Shown: positions 6,674 through 14,816 of the stretch, one piece after another
How positions within the stretch are numbered: position 1 is the first letter of the stretch
Layout: every line of letters starts with the position of its first letter
Source: Ruminococcus sp. UBA6407
GTDB taxonomy: Bacteria; Bacillota; Clostridia; Oscillospirales; Ruminococcaceae
Assembly: GCA_002438605.1 (NCBI GenBank)
Contig: DJPR01000028.1
Location: forward strand, 14,962-53,021
Length of the DNA: 38,060 bases
Direction: 5' to 3'
The notes under the pieces: generated by a model
What the model was told of the DNA's origin: nothing
Databases searched by the model: none
What the model saw: the letters and a program-made list of their open reading frames with translations, nothing else
Program-made: the position numbers and the translations under genes

Positions 6674-9247
6674 ATGGAAATTACACTGATAAAATCTGTT
6701 AACGGTAATGAAATCCATGGTACTGAAAATAATAAAAAAACCGGCTGTGGAATTAACCTTACCAAACCTGAAAATATTGGCCGATACATTCCAAACGGGG
6801 TAATGACTGACCTTATAGATATGAACTGTGAAAAATGCAGAGAAGTTCTTGCTAAAAAAATGATCAAGGCTGATAAAAAGGAAAGAGCAAGGATTCTCAG
6901 AGAGGAAAAAATGCTTGAAAAAAGAGGAATTATTGATGAAAATATTGTTCCTCTCGGCGGTACATCTGCAAAAATCACAGGAAGCTCGGAAAACAGTTTA
7001 AATTATTCAAGTCCTGCACAAACATATCAGAAAAGCACAGCAGCTTCAGTATCTGCACCCATAAATACAGTAAACTCTGTAAATACACCCATATCACCTG
7101 CATCAAATAATAATTCAGCTCAACATGATGATATTATGTCACAATTTGCAATTCCTTCACCAAACGCACAACAGCCTGTACATACACCAAGCAACAGTGA
7201 AAAAGCTGATGATGTGTTATCACAATTTGCTATACCTTCTCCGAATAAAGCTGTAAATGATACTCCACCGGAAACATCAAAGCCAATCGCTTCAAATATA
7301 GATGAGGCTTTGGCACAATTTGCTATACCTGTTCCGCAAATGAACAATTTTAAGGTAGAATCAAATATTCAGAAGCCTGCACCACAAGATAATACAAGTG
7401 TTGATATGAATGATACTCTTGCTCAATTTGCAATTCCAAATCCTAACACAAATACAGCAAGCATTAATACAGTTCCAAATTCAAATTACATTGATAATGA
7501 TATTGAAGTGATTGGTGAAACTCCGAAAGAAACTACACTTTATAATGATGATGAAGTTGTGGATATTGATGAAATGACACATATAAACGGAAAGCCTGTT
7601 TCCGATATATCGGTTAAAGAAATTTCAGACACTATTGAAGATGACTTGGCTGAAATCAAAAACCAATGGGAAGCATTTGCAAGCGACTTTTTCAGCGGAA
7701 ATGACTATACGGAACCCAAAAATACTTCAACTGTTTCCAATGTTAATGATGAAATTCAGTCAGCTGATAATCTTTCTGCATCAGAAATTTCAGAAAATAA
7801 TGAATTAAATTCACAGTATGATGAGCCTGCTCATGATGAAATCAATTCGACATTCAGCGGTTTTGATTCTGTTGACAGTGAAATCGCAGAACCGGAGATT
7901 GCAGAAGAAATTCCAGAAGAAGTCATTGAAGAACCAACAATTTCTGAAATTGATAATATCTCAGAAACTTATGAAAATTCTGAGCCTGTCATCAATGAAA
8001 TTCCAAAAACAAATTCAAATCAATATCATTACACTTCTCCATTTGAGGAAACAGAACAGCAAACACAAGCTGCTGATATTCATAGGTATACTGCACCTGT
8101 ATTTTCTGATGAAGTAAACACTTCACCAATGGAAGAAATTAAAATTCCTAATACATTCAATAATGAAAACACCGTTAATACAGCTCAGAACATACCAAAT
8201 ATTCCTGTACAGCCTGTTATGCCACAGCAGCAATTTGCAGCAATTCCGCAGTTAGTTGGATATGACCCTAACGGTCAGCCGCTTTATGCATATGTCCAAC
8301 AGCCTATTGTCGGATATGACCAGAATGGTCAGCCTATTTTCGCCCCAATTCAGCCAATGCAGCAGATAACACCTGTTCAGCAGATTTCACCAATGCCAAA
8401 TGCTGTACCTATTCAGCCGATTGTTCAGAATACAGTTTCCCCTGTTCAGAATATTGCTCCAATGCAAAGCATTGAACCTGTCCAGCAGACTGTTCAAAAT
8501 ACAGTTCCTCATGTTCAGAATATTGCTCCAATGCAGAGTATTGAACCTGTTCAGCAGACTGTTCAGAATACAGTTCCCCCTGTTCAGAATATTGCTCCAA
8601 TGCAGAGTATTGAGCCTGTTCAGCAAACTGTTCAAAATACAGTTCCACCTGTTCAGAATATTGCTCCAATGCAGAGTATTGAACCTGTTCAACCAACCGA
8701 AAACCTGCAAAATGCTGATTTTACAAGAACAGCACATACTTCCGGCAATGTTCAAATGCCGCAAACTGAGGAAATTCAGATTCCGCAAACTATTGAACAA
8801 GCAGTAGAGGCTATGCAGAATGGCACTCCAATGCGTAGTAATATAACAGAATTACACCCTGAGCAAATTCATCTTTCTACCGTTGAAGATAATAATAAAC
8901 AAATTCCTGATTCAGTAGCTTCTGCTATGGCAAAATCAAGGGAAAAACAAAAGACTAACATTTTTGACATGCAGGGTATTGAAATGCCCGTTATAGATTC
9001 AATTGAAGATGCTCTTTCACAAATGGGCGGAAATGTAAAAAAGAAAGAGCAAACCATGCAGGACACAGTAGTTCCTATATTTGAGGAATATAAAGCTCCG
9101 CCGAAAAATCCGCCAAGAACTCTTCCTAAAGAAAATAAAGAGAAAGAACCTGAAAGACCGCTTACAAAAGCTGAAATCAAGCGACGCAAAAAGCAGGACA
9201 AAATTGATGCTAAATTTAAAAAAGACCTTGCTAAAAGAGGTTTTTAG
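6674..9247 (+). CDS. Repetitive, mostly disordered protein with N-terminal His/Cys putative zinc site
   Basis: I do not recognise the family of this 857-residue protein. Residues 1-60 contain His15, Cys25-Gly, and Cys52-x2-Cys55, a spacing that could bind one zinc; a charged helix follows (about 56-90). The remainder is low complexity, rich in Asn, Pro, Gln, Ser and Glu, with no signal peptide or membrane helix. It contains four QFAIPxP motifs at about residues 156, 183, 214 and 250, each preceded by acidic and hydrophobic residues. There are two VGYDxNGQP motifs (528 and 546) and four 23-residue repeats (584-675). The C-terminus is strongly basic, from about 810. I chose ATG 6674 because GGGAGG lies about 7 nt upstream; an upstream in-frame ATG at 6626 has no ribosome site. 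It is followed by a TPR gene, which suggests a scaffold or adaptor role; that is inference. Confidence 0.85.
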   Translation: MEITLIKSVNGNEIHGTENNKKTGCGINLTKPENIGRYIPNGVMTDLIDMNCEKCREVLAKKMIKADKKERARILREEKMLEKRGIIDENIVPLGGTSAKITGSSENSLNYSSPAQTYQKSTAASVSAPINTVNSVNTPISPASNNNSAQHDDIMSQFAIPSPNAQQPVHTPSNSEKADDVLSQFAIPSPNKAVNDTPPETSKPIASNIDEALAQFAIPVPQMNNFKVESNIQKPAPQDNTSVDMNDTLAQFAIPNPNTNTASINTVPNSNYIDNDIEVIGETPKETTLYNDDEVVDIDEMTHINGKPVSDISVKEISDTIEDDLAEIKNQWEAFASDFFSGNDYTEPKNTSTVSNVNDEIQSADNLSASEISENNELNSQYDEPAHDEINSTFSGFDSVDSEIAEPEIAEEIPEEVIEEPTISEIDNISETYENSEPVINEIPKTNSNQYHYTSPFEETEQQTQAADIHRYTAPVFSDEVNTSPMEEIKIPNTFNNENTVNTAQNIPNIPVQPVMPQQQFAAIPQLVGYDPNGQPLYAYVQQPIVGYDQNGQPIFAPIQPMQQITPVQQISPMPNAVPIQPIVQNTVSPVQNIAPMQSIEPVQQTVQNTVPHVQNIAPMQSIEPVQQTVQNTVPPVQNIAPMQSIEPVQQTVQNTVPPVQNIAPMQSIEPVQPTENLQNADFTRTAHTSGNVQMPQTEEIQIPQTIEQAVEAMQNGTPMRSNITELHPEQIHLSTVEDNNKQIPDSVASAMAKSREKQKTNIFDMQGIEMPVIDSIEDALSQMGGNVKKKEQTMQDTVVPIFEEYKAPPKNPPRTLPKENKEKEPERPLTKAEIKRRKKQDKIDAKFKKDLAKRGF
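7139..7444 (+). repeat. Four-fold short motif QFAIPxP within the repetitive protein
   Basis: The motif starts at 7139, 7220, 7313 and 7421. In protein terms each reads as acidic residues, then hydrophobic-x-S/A-QFAIP-x-P. Spacing is 27, 31 and 36 residues. The codons differ between copies while the peptide is held, which looks like selection on a short linear binding motif. Confidence 0.75.
8423..8698 (+). repeat. Four in-frame 69 bp tandem repeats
   Basis: Units run 8423-8491, 8492-8560, 8561-8629 and 8630-8698, each coding 23 residues of the form VQNTVPPVQNIAPMQSIEP plus VQQT. Units differ at few bases, mostly synonymous, so the expansion is probably recent and copy number may vary between strains. 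Long open frames on both strands here are by-products of the periodicity. Confidence 0.9.
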
Positions 9248-9311
9248 CAATTATTATAATGTTATATGTAAGACTTCCGGAACATGAAGGATTACGGAAA
9301 AGAGGATTAAA

Positions 9312-10358
9312 ATGGCACTTTTAACCGCTAAAGAAATATTGAAAGTTAAACTTACAGGCAATTACGAAAAAGACAGAGCTTTTCTTATAAGTGAAAGCGA
9401 AAAAATGATGGCAGAAGGCAATAGAGAGGGTGCAAACGCTGCTGCTGAATTGGTTTTTGAAATAATGCCTGACTCAGAAAAAAAGAAGATTGAAAATTAT
9501 GTTTACATAAACGGAAAACGTCTTGATACATATTATAATGAACTAAGAGCATTAATAAAAGAAAATAAAAAAGATGAAGCAAGAGAAATGGCAAAAGCTC
9601 TTTATGAAAAGATTATTTCAGTTTATCAGGAGGACGAAAAAAGCAAATTTGTCAGCCTGAGAAATAAATTTGAAGAAAACGTTTATCAATTTCTGCTCAA
9701 GCCTGAAAAGGTACTGCAAATTGCTCCTTTTGATTTCGTTTCCATGATTTCAACTTATGGTTATCTCCTGGTTGATTGTCATGACTTCGATGAAGCGATC
9801 AAGGTTCTTAATAAGGCTATGGAATACAATGAGATTGACTGCGGTGCAAAATTTGAGCTTGCAGAAGCGTATAAGCTTATGGGAAAAAATGATGAGCTTT
9901 TAGCAATCACTAAAGAAACACTGAAGGTTGCATCATCGCCTTATGCTATTTCACGCTGTTACTGCAATCTGGGTTTCTATTGCTTCAATATCGGGGACTT
10001 TGACAGTGCTGCTGTTTTCTATTATTCAAGTTTGCTTTTTGCACCTCACCCTGCTGTAGAGATGGAATTAAGAAACATTGCACAGCGTACTCATAAGGAA
10101 CTGAAACCTCCGACAGAAGCTGATATCGACAGAGTATTCAAGAAATATGACGTTCAAAGAGGTCCAAATGAGGTTCTTGTCAGCATTGCCGCACAGCTTG
10201 CAAACAATGCACTTGAAAATAATGATACAACCGAGGCACTTCTTTACCTTAAAATTCTTTTTGGACTTACCAATGACCCTGAAATTGAAAAAATCATTCT
10301 GAAATATGAGCCTGACGCTAAAGAAAAAGCCAAAGCAAGATTTGGTATTGAGGATTAA
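9312..10358 (+). CDS. Tetratricopeptide-repeat protein
   Basis: The 348-residue cytoplasmic protein has no signal peptide. It is almost entirely alpha-helical by composition. TPR-like helix pairs are clearest at about 150-250, for example DFDEAIKVLNKAMEYN, then AKFELAEAYKLMGKNDELL, then YCNLGFYCFNIGDFDSAAVFYYSSLLFAP. TPR proteins bind peptides or assemble complexes and have no catalytic role of their own. The gene starts 64 bp after the repetitive protein gene with no visible terminator or promoter between, so the two are probably co-transcribed. The TPR superhelix is a natural candidate to bind one of the repeated peptide motifs upstream. Start ATG 9312 has a GAGG site about 7 nt upstream. 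A bidirectional terminator follows. Confidence 0.85.
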   Translation: MALLTAKEILKVKLTGNYEKDRAFLISESEKMMAEGNREGANAAAELVFEIMPDSEKKKIENYVYINGKRLDTYYNELRALIKENKKDEAREMAKALYEKIISVYQEDEKSKFVSLRNKFEENVYQFLLKPEKVLQIAPFDFVSMISTYGYLLVDCHDFDEAIKVLNKAMEYNEIDCGAKFELAEAYKLMGKNDELLAITKETLKVASSPYAISRCYCNLGFYCFNIGDFDSAAVFYYSSLLFAPHPAVEMELRNIAQRTHKELKPPTEADIDRVFKKYDVQRGPNEVLVSIAAQLANNALENNDTTEALLYLKILFGLTNDPEIEKIILKYEPDAKEKAKARFGIED

Positions 10359-10386
10359 AAATATTTATAGCAATGCAATAAATCAA

Positions 10387-10456
10387 CACCGCACAAAGCA
10401 CATCAAAAGACTTTGCAAGTCATAAACTCGCTAATCGTTGTGCGGTATGACCTTAA
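10387..10456. repeat. Palindromic intergenic repeat, copy D
   Basis: ACCGCACAA (10388-10396) pairs with TTGTGCGGT (10438-10446), followed by ACCTTAA. The loop is longer than in other copies and contains CACATCAAAAGACTTTG, the same loop motif as copy F, plus about 20 extra bases. Confidence 0.8.
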
Positions 10457-10495
10457 AAAATCACCTCTGATTATTAAAAAATCAGAGGTGATTTT
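10457..10495. terminator. Bidirectional intrinsic terminator
   Basis: AAAATCACCTCTGAT (10457-10471) and ATCAGAGGTGATTTT (10481-10495) form a perfect 15 bp stem with A/T tracts on both sides. It sits between the convergent TPR and AraC genes and can serve both strands. Confidence 0.9.
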
Positions 10496-10534
10496 TACCT
10501 TTACTGAACGGTTTAAAAGCAAGCTGCCCTAAAG

Positions 10535-11404
10535 TTATTTAACAGCAATCCATATTTCACAATAATAATCAGGATTATCTACATCTGCTGACGGATATAC
10601 TTCAAATTCCACACCATTGCCGTACTCATAACCGCTTTGCGGGAAAAATTCAGTACAAATTTTCTTATATGTTTCTGCAAATGCATCGGGCATTTTGCCC
10701 TTAACACTGAATACAGCATATGTATTTGAAGGAATATCAATAATTTCAAGACCGTCAGGTACTTCAGATACTCCATCATACTCTGTACCTATTCCGTATG
10801 GGAATTTATCAGCTGTTGCAGCGAAATCAAAACAAATACCCAAAAGTCCGCAAAGCTTAGGCTTTTCAGGAATAAGCTCAACTATCTTCTTTATAGTTCC
10901 GTCTGCATGACATTCATTCCAAAAAATCGGAATTTTGCTGTTGGTATACTCTTCATTCGGCTTTGCAAATTCTTTTCTTTTGCATATTATTTTGAGTGCA
11001 TCCAATTTTTCAATTCTGTAATCCATCGTATTTCCTCCGCTTAAAATTAATTTTACGGAGAGCTTGGAATAGGATTTGATTTTAGCTCCGTTTTTGGCTT
11101 CCTTAGGTGTTACACCATGAAAACGTGTAAATGCTCTGGTAAAGCTTTCAGGAGTTTCATAGCCGTATTTAAGTGCAATATCAATAACCTTTGAATGATT
11201 TTTTATAAGCTCCTCACCTGCTGATGAAAGGCGACGGCATCTTATATAATCACCAAGTGTAAAGCCGCATAAAATTGAAAAAAGTCTTTGAAAGTGAAAG
11301 CTTGACGTATATGCACATTTTGCAGCAGTTTCATAGCTTATTTCATTTGTTAAATTAGCTTCAATATAGTCAATTGCCCTTTGAATACCTGATATGTAAT
11401 CCAT
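10535..11404 (-). CDS. AraC-family regulator with GyrI-like effector domain
   Basis: Residues 1-105 form the two helix-turn-helix AraC DNA-binding domain: IQRAIDYIEANL, then FQRLFS, then IALKYGYETPESFTRAF followed by HGVTPKEAK. From about residue 126 a GyrI-like (SOUL/Rob-type) small-molecule domain follows, ending in a typical strand pattern with YYCEIWIAVK. This order matches Rob-like or BmrR-like ligand-responsive activators. At 289 residues it is full length. ATG 11402-11404 has GGAGGG about 6 nt upstream. It is transcribed away from the downstream terminator, and the nearest effector-like target is the MATE exporter 1.2 kb upstream. Control of that exporter is plausible but unproven. Confidence 0.92.
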   Translation of the reverse strand: MDYISGIQRAIDYIEANLTNEISYETAAKCAYTSSFHFQRLFSILCGFTLGDYIRCRRLSSAGEELIKNHSKVIDIALKYGYETPESFTRAFTRFHGVTPKEAKNGAKIKSYSKLSVKLILSGGNTMDYRIEKLDALKIICKRKEFAKPNEEYTNSKIPIFWNECHADGTIKKIVELIPEKPKLCGLLGICFDFAATADKFPYGIGTEYDGVSEVPDGLEIIDIPSNTYAVFSVKGKMPDAFAETYKKICTEFFPQSGYEYGNGVEFEVYPSADVDNPDYYCEIWIAVK

Positions 11405-11480
11405 TTCTTTCCCTCCGTTGTCTATATTTTAGCATTTAACAAGGATTATTTCCTGACATTTTTTGCTGACTTGTGAAAAC

Positions 11481-12428
11481 TTAAGGCAACACCGAACGAA
11501 TTGACTCAATTATATCACCAAACGGCATTTTATTTTCTGAGCTTTCCTCATAGCTCCATGCATTAAAGCTGTCTGTCAGTGCTTTCTTTTTTTCGTTGTC
11601 AGACAAGCTGTCATAAAAGCCGTCCATATTACTTGATGCACTTGTGCATGGAATTGGTTTTATATTTGTTTTGCAAAGAGCCAATGACGAAAAATAGCTA
11701 TCATACTTCTCCAAAAATTCTTCACGAGTTACAGTGCTTACCTCATCTGAACCTTCATAATCAGGCTCGTATAAAAATCCTGAAGCAGTTTCCTTAAAAT
11801 AAAAAATATCATTTATTGCAAATGACGCAGTACCTGTTTTTACAAATTCACTTATATAATAATCTGTACCGGACGCATTTCCGTCTGTTACAGGATAAAC
11901 ATAAACAAATGAATTGCCGGCAGTATTCTTATATAATTGACAGCTGAATCCACCATGTCCACCCTCAAGGTTCGTTCCCCAGAACATCATCTCACCATTG
12001 CCGTCTACATTTTTCATATGCTCAAGCTGATTATTTCTATAACTGTATATATTGAAAATTCTGGAATCATGAGCTCCCAATGAAGCTCCGCCAACAATAA
12101 ATTCAGGAGTTCCGTCCATATTCATATCCTGAAACCAACACTCATTAAATCCATTAGAAGATATACTGCCTGCATCATTAAGCCAGACGTCCTCACTATC
12201 CATTACAGCCTGAACAATTGCATCACAGACTGCATTATCTTGACTGCTGTTTTCAGAAATATCATCAGAACCGGTTTCAGAAGTTGAGTCTTCATATTCT
12301 GTTTTGCTGTCAGCCATACTGCTGTTTAACGTTTCAGAACTATTCTTAGAATCTTTAATATTATCACAAGAATACAAACCACTGCATATTAATGATATAA
12401 ATATTAAACAAAGCAACTTTCTTCTCAT
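11481..12428 (-). CDS. Secreted lipoprotein, unknown function
   Basis: The 315-residue precursor has a type II signal peptide with lipobox LYSC (Cys21), then a Ser/Asp/Glu-rich linker (about 22-65). A folded domain includes DMNMDGTPE (101-109), an EF-hand-like calcium loop of the kind seen in VCBS/FG-GAP and dockerin-like proteins. It should be anchored to the outer face of the membrane. ATG 12426-12428 has AGGAGGT 5 nt upstream. The stop codon lies in a TTGCCTTAA sequence identical to the edge of the hairpin repeats, so the last residues (VLP) may be repeat-derived. A divergent promoter pair separates it from the MATE gene. The function is unknown. Confidence 0.85.
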   Translation of the reverse strand: MRRKLLCLIFISLICSGLYSCDNIKDSKNSSETLNSSMADSKTEYEDSTSETGSDDISENSSQDNAVCDAIVQAVMDSEDVWLNDAGSISSNGFNECWFQDMNMDGTPEFIVGGASLGAHDSRIFNIYSYRNNQLEHMKNVDGNGEMMFWGTNLEGGHGGFSCQLYKNTAGNSFVYVYPVTDGNASGTDYYISEFVKTGTASFAINDIFYFKETASGFLYEPDYEGSDEVSTVTREEFLEKYDSYFSSLALCKTNIKPIPCTSASSNMDGFYDSLSDNEKKKALTDSFNAWSYEESSENKMPFGDIIESIRSVLP

Positions 12429-12450
12429 AGCTTACCTCCTATATTCAGAC

Positions 12451-12486
12451 AATACACGCAAAATTCTTATGCGATGCTGCTTTAAA
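12451..12486. repeat. Degenerate repeat copy H in the lipoprotein leader
   Basis: ACACGCA...TGCGATGCTGCTTTAAA resembles the repeat edge seen at 31697-31728 (TATGCGATGCTGCCTTAAA). Only a short CGCA/TGCG stem remains. It starts at the predicted transcription start of the leftward lipoprotein gene. Confidence 0.5.
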
Positions 12487-12488
12487 TC

Positions 12489-12517
12489 ATTATATCACAA
12501 TGATTTTCGAATTTCAA
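12489..12517 (-). promoter_or_regulatory. Promoter for the lipoprotein gene
   Basis: On the minus strand, TTGAAA (12517-12512) and TATAAT (12494-12489) are spaced by 17 bp, 60 bp upstream of the start codon. Confidence 0.7.
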
Positions 12518-12521
12518 TATG

Positions 12522-12550
12522 TTGACATTTAAAAAAATTAAGCGTATACT
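12522..12550 (+). promoter_or_regulatory. Promoter for the MATE exporter gene
   Basis: TTGACA (12522-12527) and TATACT (12545-12550) are spaced by 17 bp. The -35 box lies only 4 bp from the -35 box of the divergent lipoprotein promoter, so a single bound regulator could affect both. Confidence 0.75.
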
Positions 12551-12626
12551 TGAACATATCTTAAGGCGATACAGCAAATGACTTATGTTGTCTTGATTAT
12601 GTTTTTTATGAAAGGTAAATGATTAT

Positions 12627-14006
12627 ATGGCAAACAAAAAACATGAAATTGATATGTGCAGCGGCCCTATTTTGCCAAAGCTCCTCCAACTTACACTACC
12701 GCTTATGCTTTCAAGTGTTTTGCAGCTTTTTTTCAATGCAGCAGACATAATAGTTGTAGGAAATTTTGCAGGTGACAATTCTCTTGCAGCAGTAGGCTCT
12801 ACAACAGCACTTGTAAATTTAATGACCAATCTTTTTCTTGGACTTTCAACAAGTGCAAACGTCCTTACATCTATGTTTATGGGTGCAGGAAAAAATGAAA
12901 GAGTAAACAAAACAATACATACATCAATATACTTAAGCATTGTAAGCGGACTGATTATGACTGTTATAGGAGTTGTTTTTGCTGATAAACTGCTTATTCT
13001 TATGAAAGCTCCTACTGAAACGCTGCATCTCTCAACACTTTACCTGAGGATTTATTTTGCAGGTATGATTGCAATGATGATATATGACTTTGGAAGCTCC
13101 ATACTTCGTTCTAAAGGTGATACAAAACGTCCGCTTTATTTTCTTGCCTTTGCAGGTGTAATTAATATTATTTTAAATCTAATATTTGTAATTTTATTTA
13201 AAATGGACGTTGCAGGTGTTGCCCTTGCAACAGTTATTTCCCAGTGCATTTCAGCATTTCTTATCATACGCTGTCTTATGAAAGAATCAGAGCCATTTAA
13301 ATTTGAATTCAAAAAGTTAAAGCTTGATACTAAAATAGCAGTAAGAATACTGAAAATAGGCATTCCTGCCGGATTTCAAGGAGTTGTCTTTTCTCTTTCA
13401 AATGTAGTAATACAATCCTCAATAAACAGTTTCGGCCCGATAGTTATGGCAGGAAGTGCTGCAGCGGCAAGTATAGAGGGCTTTATATGGGTATCAATGA
13501 ATTCATTTTCACAAGGAGCTTTAACGTTTACAAGTCAGAATATAGGTGCAAAAAAATACAGCCGAATAAATAAAATTGCAATTATAACCTGTGCCTGCAG
13601 TGCGGTCACAGGATTGATTCTAGGAAATCTTGCTTATCTGTTCGGCACTCCCCTTTTAAGCATATACGATTCACGTCCTAAGGTTATTGATGCAGGGCTT
13701 ATAAGAATGGGACTTGTATGCTGTTTCTATTGCACATGCGGACTTATGGACTGCATTGTCGGCAACATCAGAGGTATGGGATACGCTGTAACTCCAACAA
13801 TTGTATCTCTTATCGGTGCTTGCGGTTTGAGAATTATCTGGATTTTTACAATTTTCAGAATACCCGAATTTCATAATGAATTTGTTTTGTTCTTATCATA
13901 CCCTGTCACATGGGTAATTACTTTCCTTGCACACCTGATATGCTATTACTTTATGCGAAAACATTTTCCAAAAGAGGATGCTGTTATAGAAAAAAATGCA
14001 ATTTAA
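12627..14006 (+). CDS. MATE-family multidrug/toxin exporter
   Basis: The 459-residue polytopic protein has about twelve hydrophobic segments. Its N-terminus is typical of the MATE family: GPILPKLLQLTLPLMLSSV followed by LFNAADIIVVGNFAGDNSLAAVGST-like sequence. The duplicated half begins near residue 235 (ILKIGIPAGFQGVVFSLSNV). MATE proteins export cationic drugs or metabolites using sodium or proton gradients. The substrate cannot be read from sequence. The start at 12627 has a weak AAAGG site about 11 nt upstream. The stop TAA merges with TTTAAGGCAG, the border of repeat copy E. Its own promoter is at 12522-12550. The nearby AraC/GyrI-like gene is a candidate regulator. Confidence 0.93.
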   Translation: MANKKHEIDMCSGPILPKLLQLTLPLMLSSVLQLFFNAADIIVVGNFAGDNSLAAVGSTTALVNLMTNLFLGLSTSANVLTSMFMGAGKNERVNKTIHTSIYLSIVSGLIMTVIGVVFADKLLILMKAPTETLHLSTLYLRIYFAGMIAMMIYDFGSSILRSKGDTKRPLYFLAFAGVINIILNLIFVILFKMDVAGVALATVISQCISAFLIIRCLMKESEPFKFEFKKLKLDTKIAVRILKIGIPAGFQGVVFSLSNVVIQSSINSFGPIVMAGSAAAASIEGFIWVSMNSFSQGALTFTSQNIGAKKYSRINKIAIITCACSAVTGLILGNLAYLFGTPLLSIYDSRPKVIDAGLIRMGLVCCFYCTCGLMDCIVGNIRGMGYAVTPTIVSLIGACGLRIIWIFTIFRIPEFHNEFVLFLSYPVTWVITFLAHLICYYFMRKHFPKEDAVIEKNAI

Positions 14007-14084
14007 GGCAGTCCTTTATAAACTTTATAAATTTCAGATAACACCGTACAAAGTCTTTTGCCGTGCTTTGTACGGTATTGCCTT
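14003..14084. repeat. Palindromic intergenic repeat, copy E
   Basis: ACCGTACAAAG (14043-14053) and CTTTGTACGGT (14066-14076) form a perfect 11 bp stem with loop TCTTTTGCCGTG. The element appears bounded by TTTAAGGCAG (14003-14012, including the MATE stop codon) and ATTGCCTTT (14077-14084). This copy shows the borders most clearly. Confidence 0.8.
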
Positions 14085-14161
14085 TATACAGCATTTTTTG
14101 GTTGCATTGCTATAGAAAATCATTTTAAAGGTACTTTATGCGGTTATTTTTTAAAAAATTG

Positions 14162-14190
14162 TAGACAAAATCAAAAAAATAGGTTATAAT
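14162..14190 (+). promoter_or_regulatory. Promoter for the rsmD-coaD operon
   Basis: TAGACA (14162-14167) and TATAAT (14185-14190) are spaced by 17 bp, about 70 bp upstream of the rsmD start codon. Confidence 0.75.
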
Positions 14191-14258
14191 AATAAAAGAT
14201 GTATTATTATAATGAAATACACATTAATTGCATGTATTTATGTTCTGAGGTGAGTAAA

Positions 14259-14816
14259 ATGAGAGTAATTACCGGTTCTGCAAGAGGAAGACGTCTTATC
14301 GCTCCGGACGGCTTGGACGTAAGACCAACTACAGATAAAGTTAAAGAGGGAATATTCTCTGCCCTCCAGTTTGAGCTGGAAAATACCTATGTCCTCGACC
14401 TTTTTGCAGGCAGCGGACAAATGGGTATTGAAGCTTTGAGCAGAGGTGCTTCACGCTGTGTTTTTGTTGACAGCTCACAGCGTTCAATCAGAGCAATTAA
14501 TGAAAATCTGAGAACTACTAAATTGGAAAAGTATTCAGAAGTCATTAATCGTGACAGCTATGATTATATTAAGCATACTGCCCGTTCTTTTGACATTATT
14601 ATACTTGATCCGCCGTACAGGCATAATCATATTGACAATATCCTGCCTTTTGCTGCTGCAAAGCTGAATGACGGAGGATTTATTGTCTGCGAATATGAAA
14701 AGGAAGCTGATGAACCTGCCGTACCTGAAGGTCTTGTTCTTAGAAAAACATATAAGTACGGAAAAATAAGTGTTACAATATTATGCAAATCATTTCCGGA
14801 GGACGAAGAAGAATGA
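14259..14816 (+). CDS. rsmD: 16S rRNA (guanine966-N2)-methyltransferase
   Basis: RsmD methylates G966 of 16S rRNA during small-subunit assembly using S-adenosylmethionine. The 185-residue protein begins MRVITGSARGR, shows the SAM-binding motif LDLFAGSGQMGIEALSRGA about 47-65 and the catalytic DPPY motif (IILDPPYR) about 117-124. I chose ATG 14259 because GAGGTGA lies about 7 nt upstream and MRVITG is the conserved family start; an upstream ATG at 14199 would add 20 atypical residues. The last codon and TGA overlap the coaD start (ATGA at 14813-14816), so the two are translationally coupled, a common Firmicutes pairing. Confidence 0.96.
   Translation: MRVITGSARGRRLIAPDGLDVRPTTDKVKEGIFSALQFELENTYVLDLFAGSGQMGIEALSRGASRCVFVDSSQRSIRAINENLRTTKLEKYSEVINRDSYDYIKHTARSFDIIILDPPYRHNHIDNILPFAAAKLNDGGFIVCEYEKEADEPAVPEGLVLRKTYKYGKISVTILCKSFPEDEEE

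Noticed and set aside
6508..6702. Small protein of 64 residues in the leader of the repetitive-protein gene
   Set aside because: It starts within the predicted -10 region, has no ribosome site and overlaps the next gene start.
8423..8698. CRISPR-like regular repeat spacing
   Set aside because: The units are contiguous, in frame and lack unique spacers; no cas genes are present.
8387..8807. Long open frames on both strands over the tandem repeat
   Set aside because: Their periodic sequences are frame-shifted or antisense readings of the 69 bp repeat inside the plus-strand gene; no ribosome sites.
14199..14258. Longer rsmD start at 14199
   Set aside because: The added 20 residues are atypical, while GAGGTGA precedes the conserved MRVITG start.
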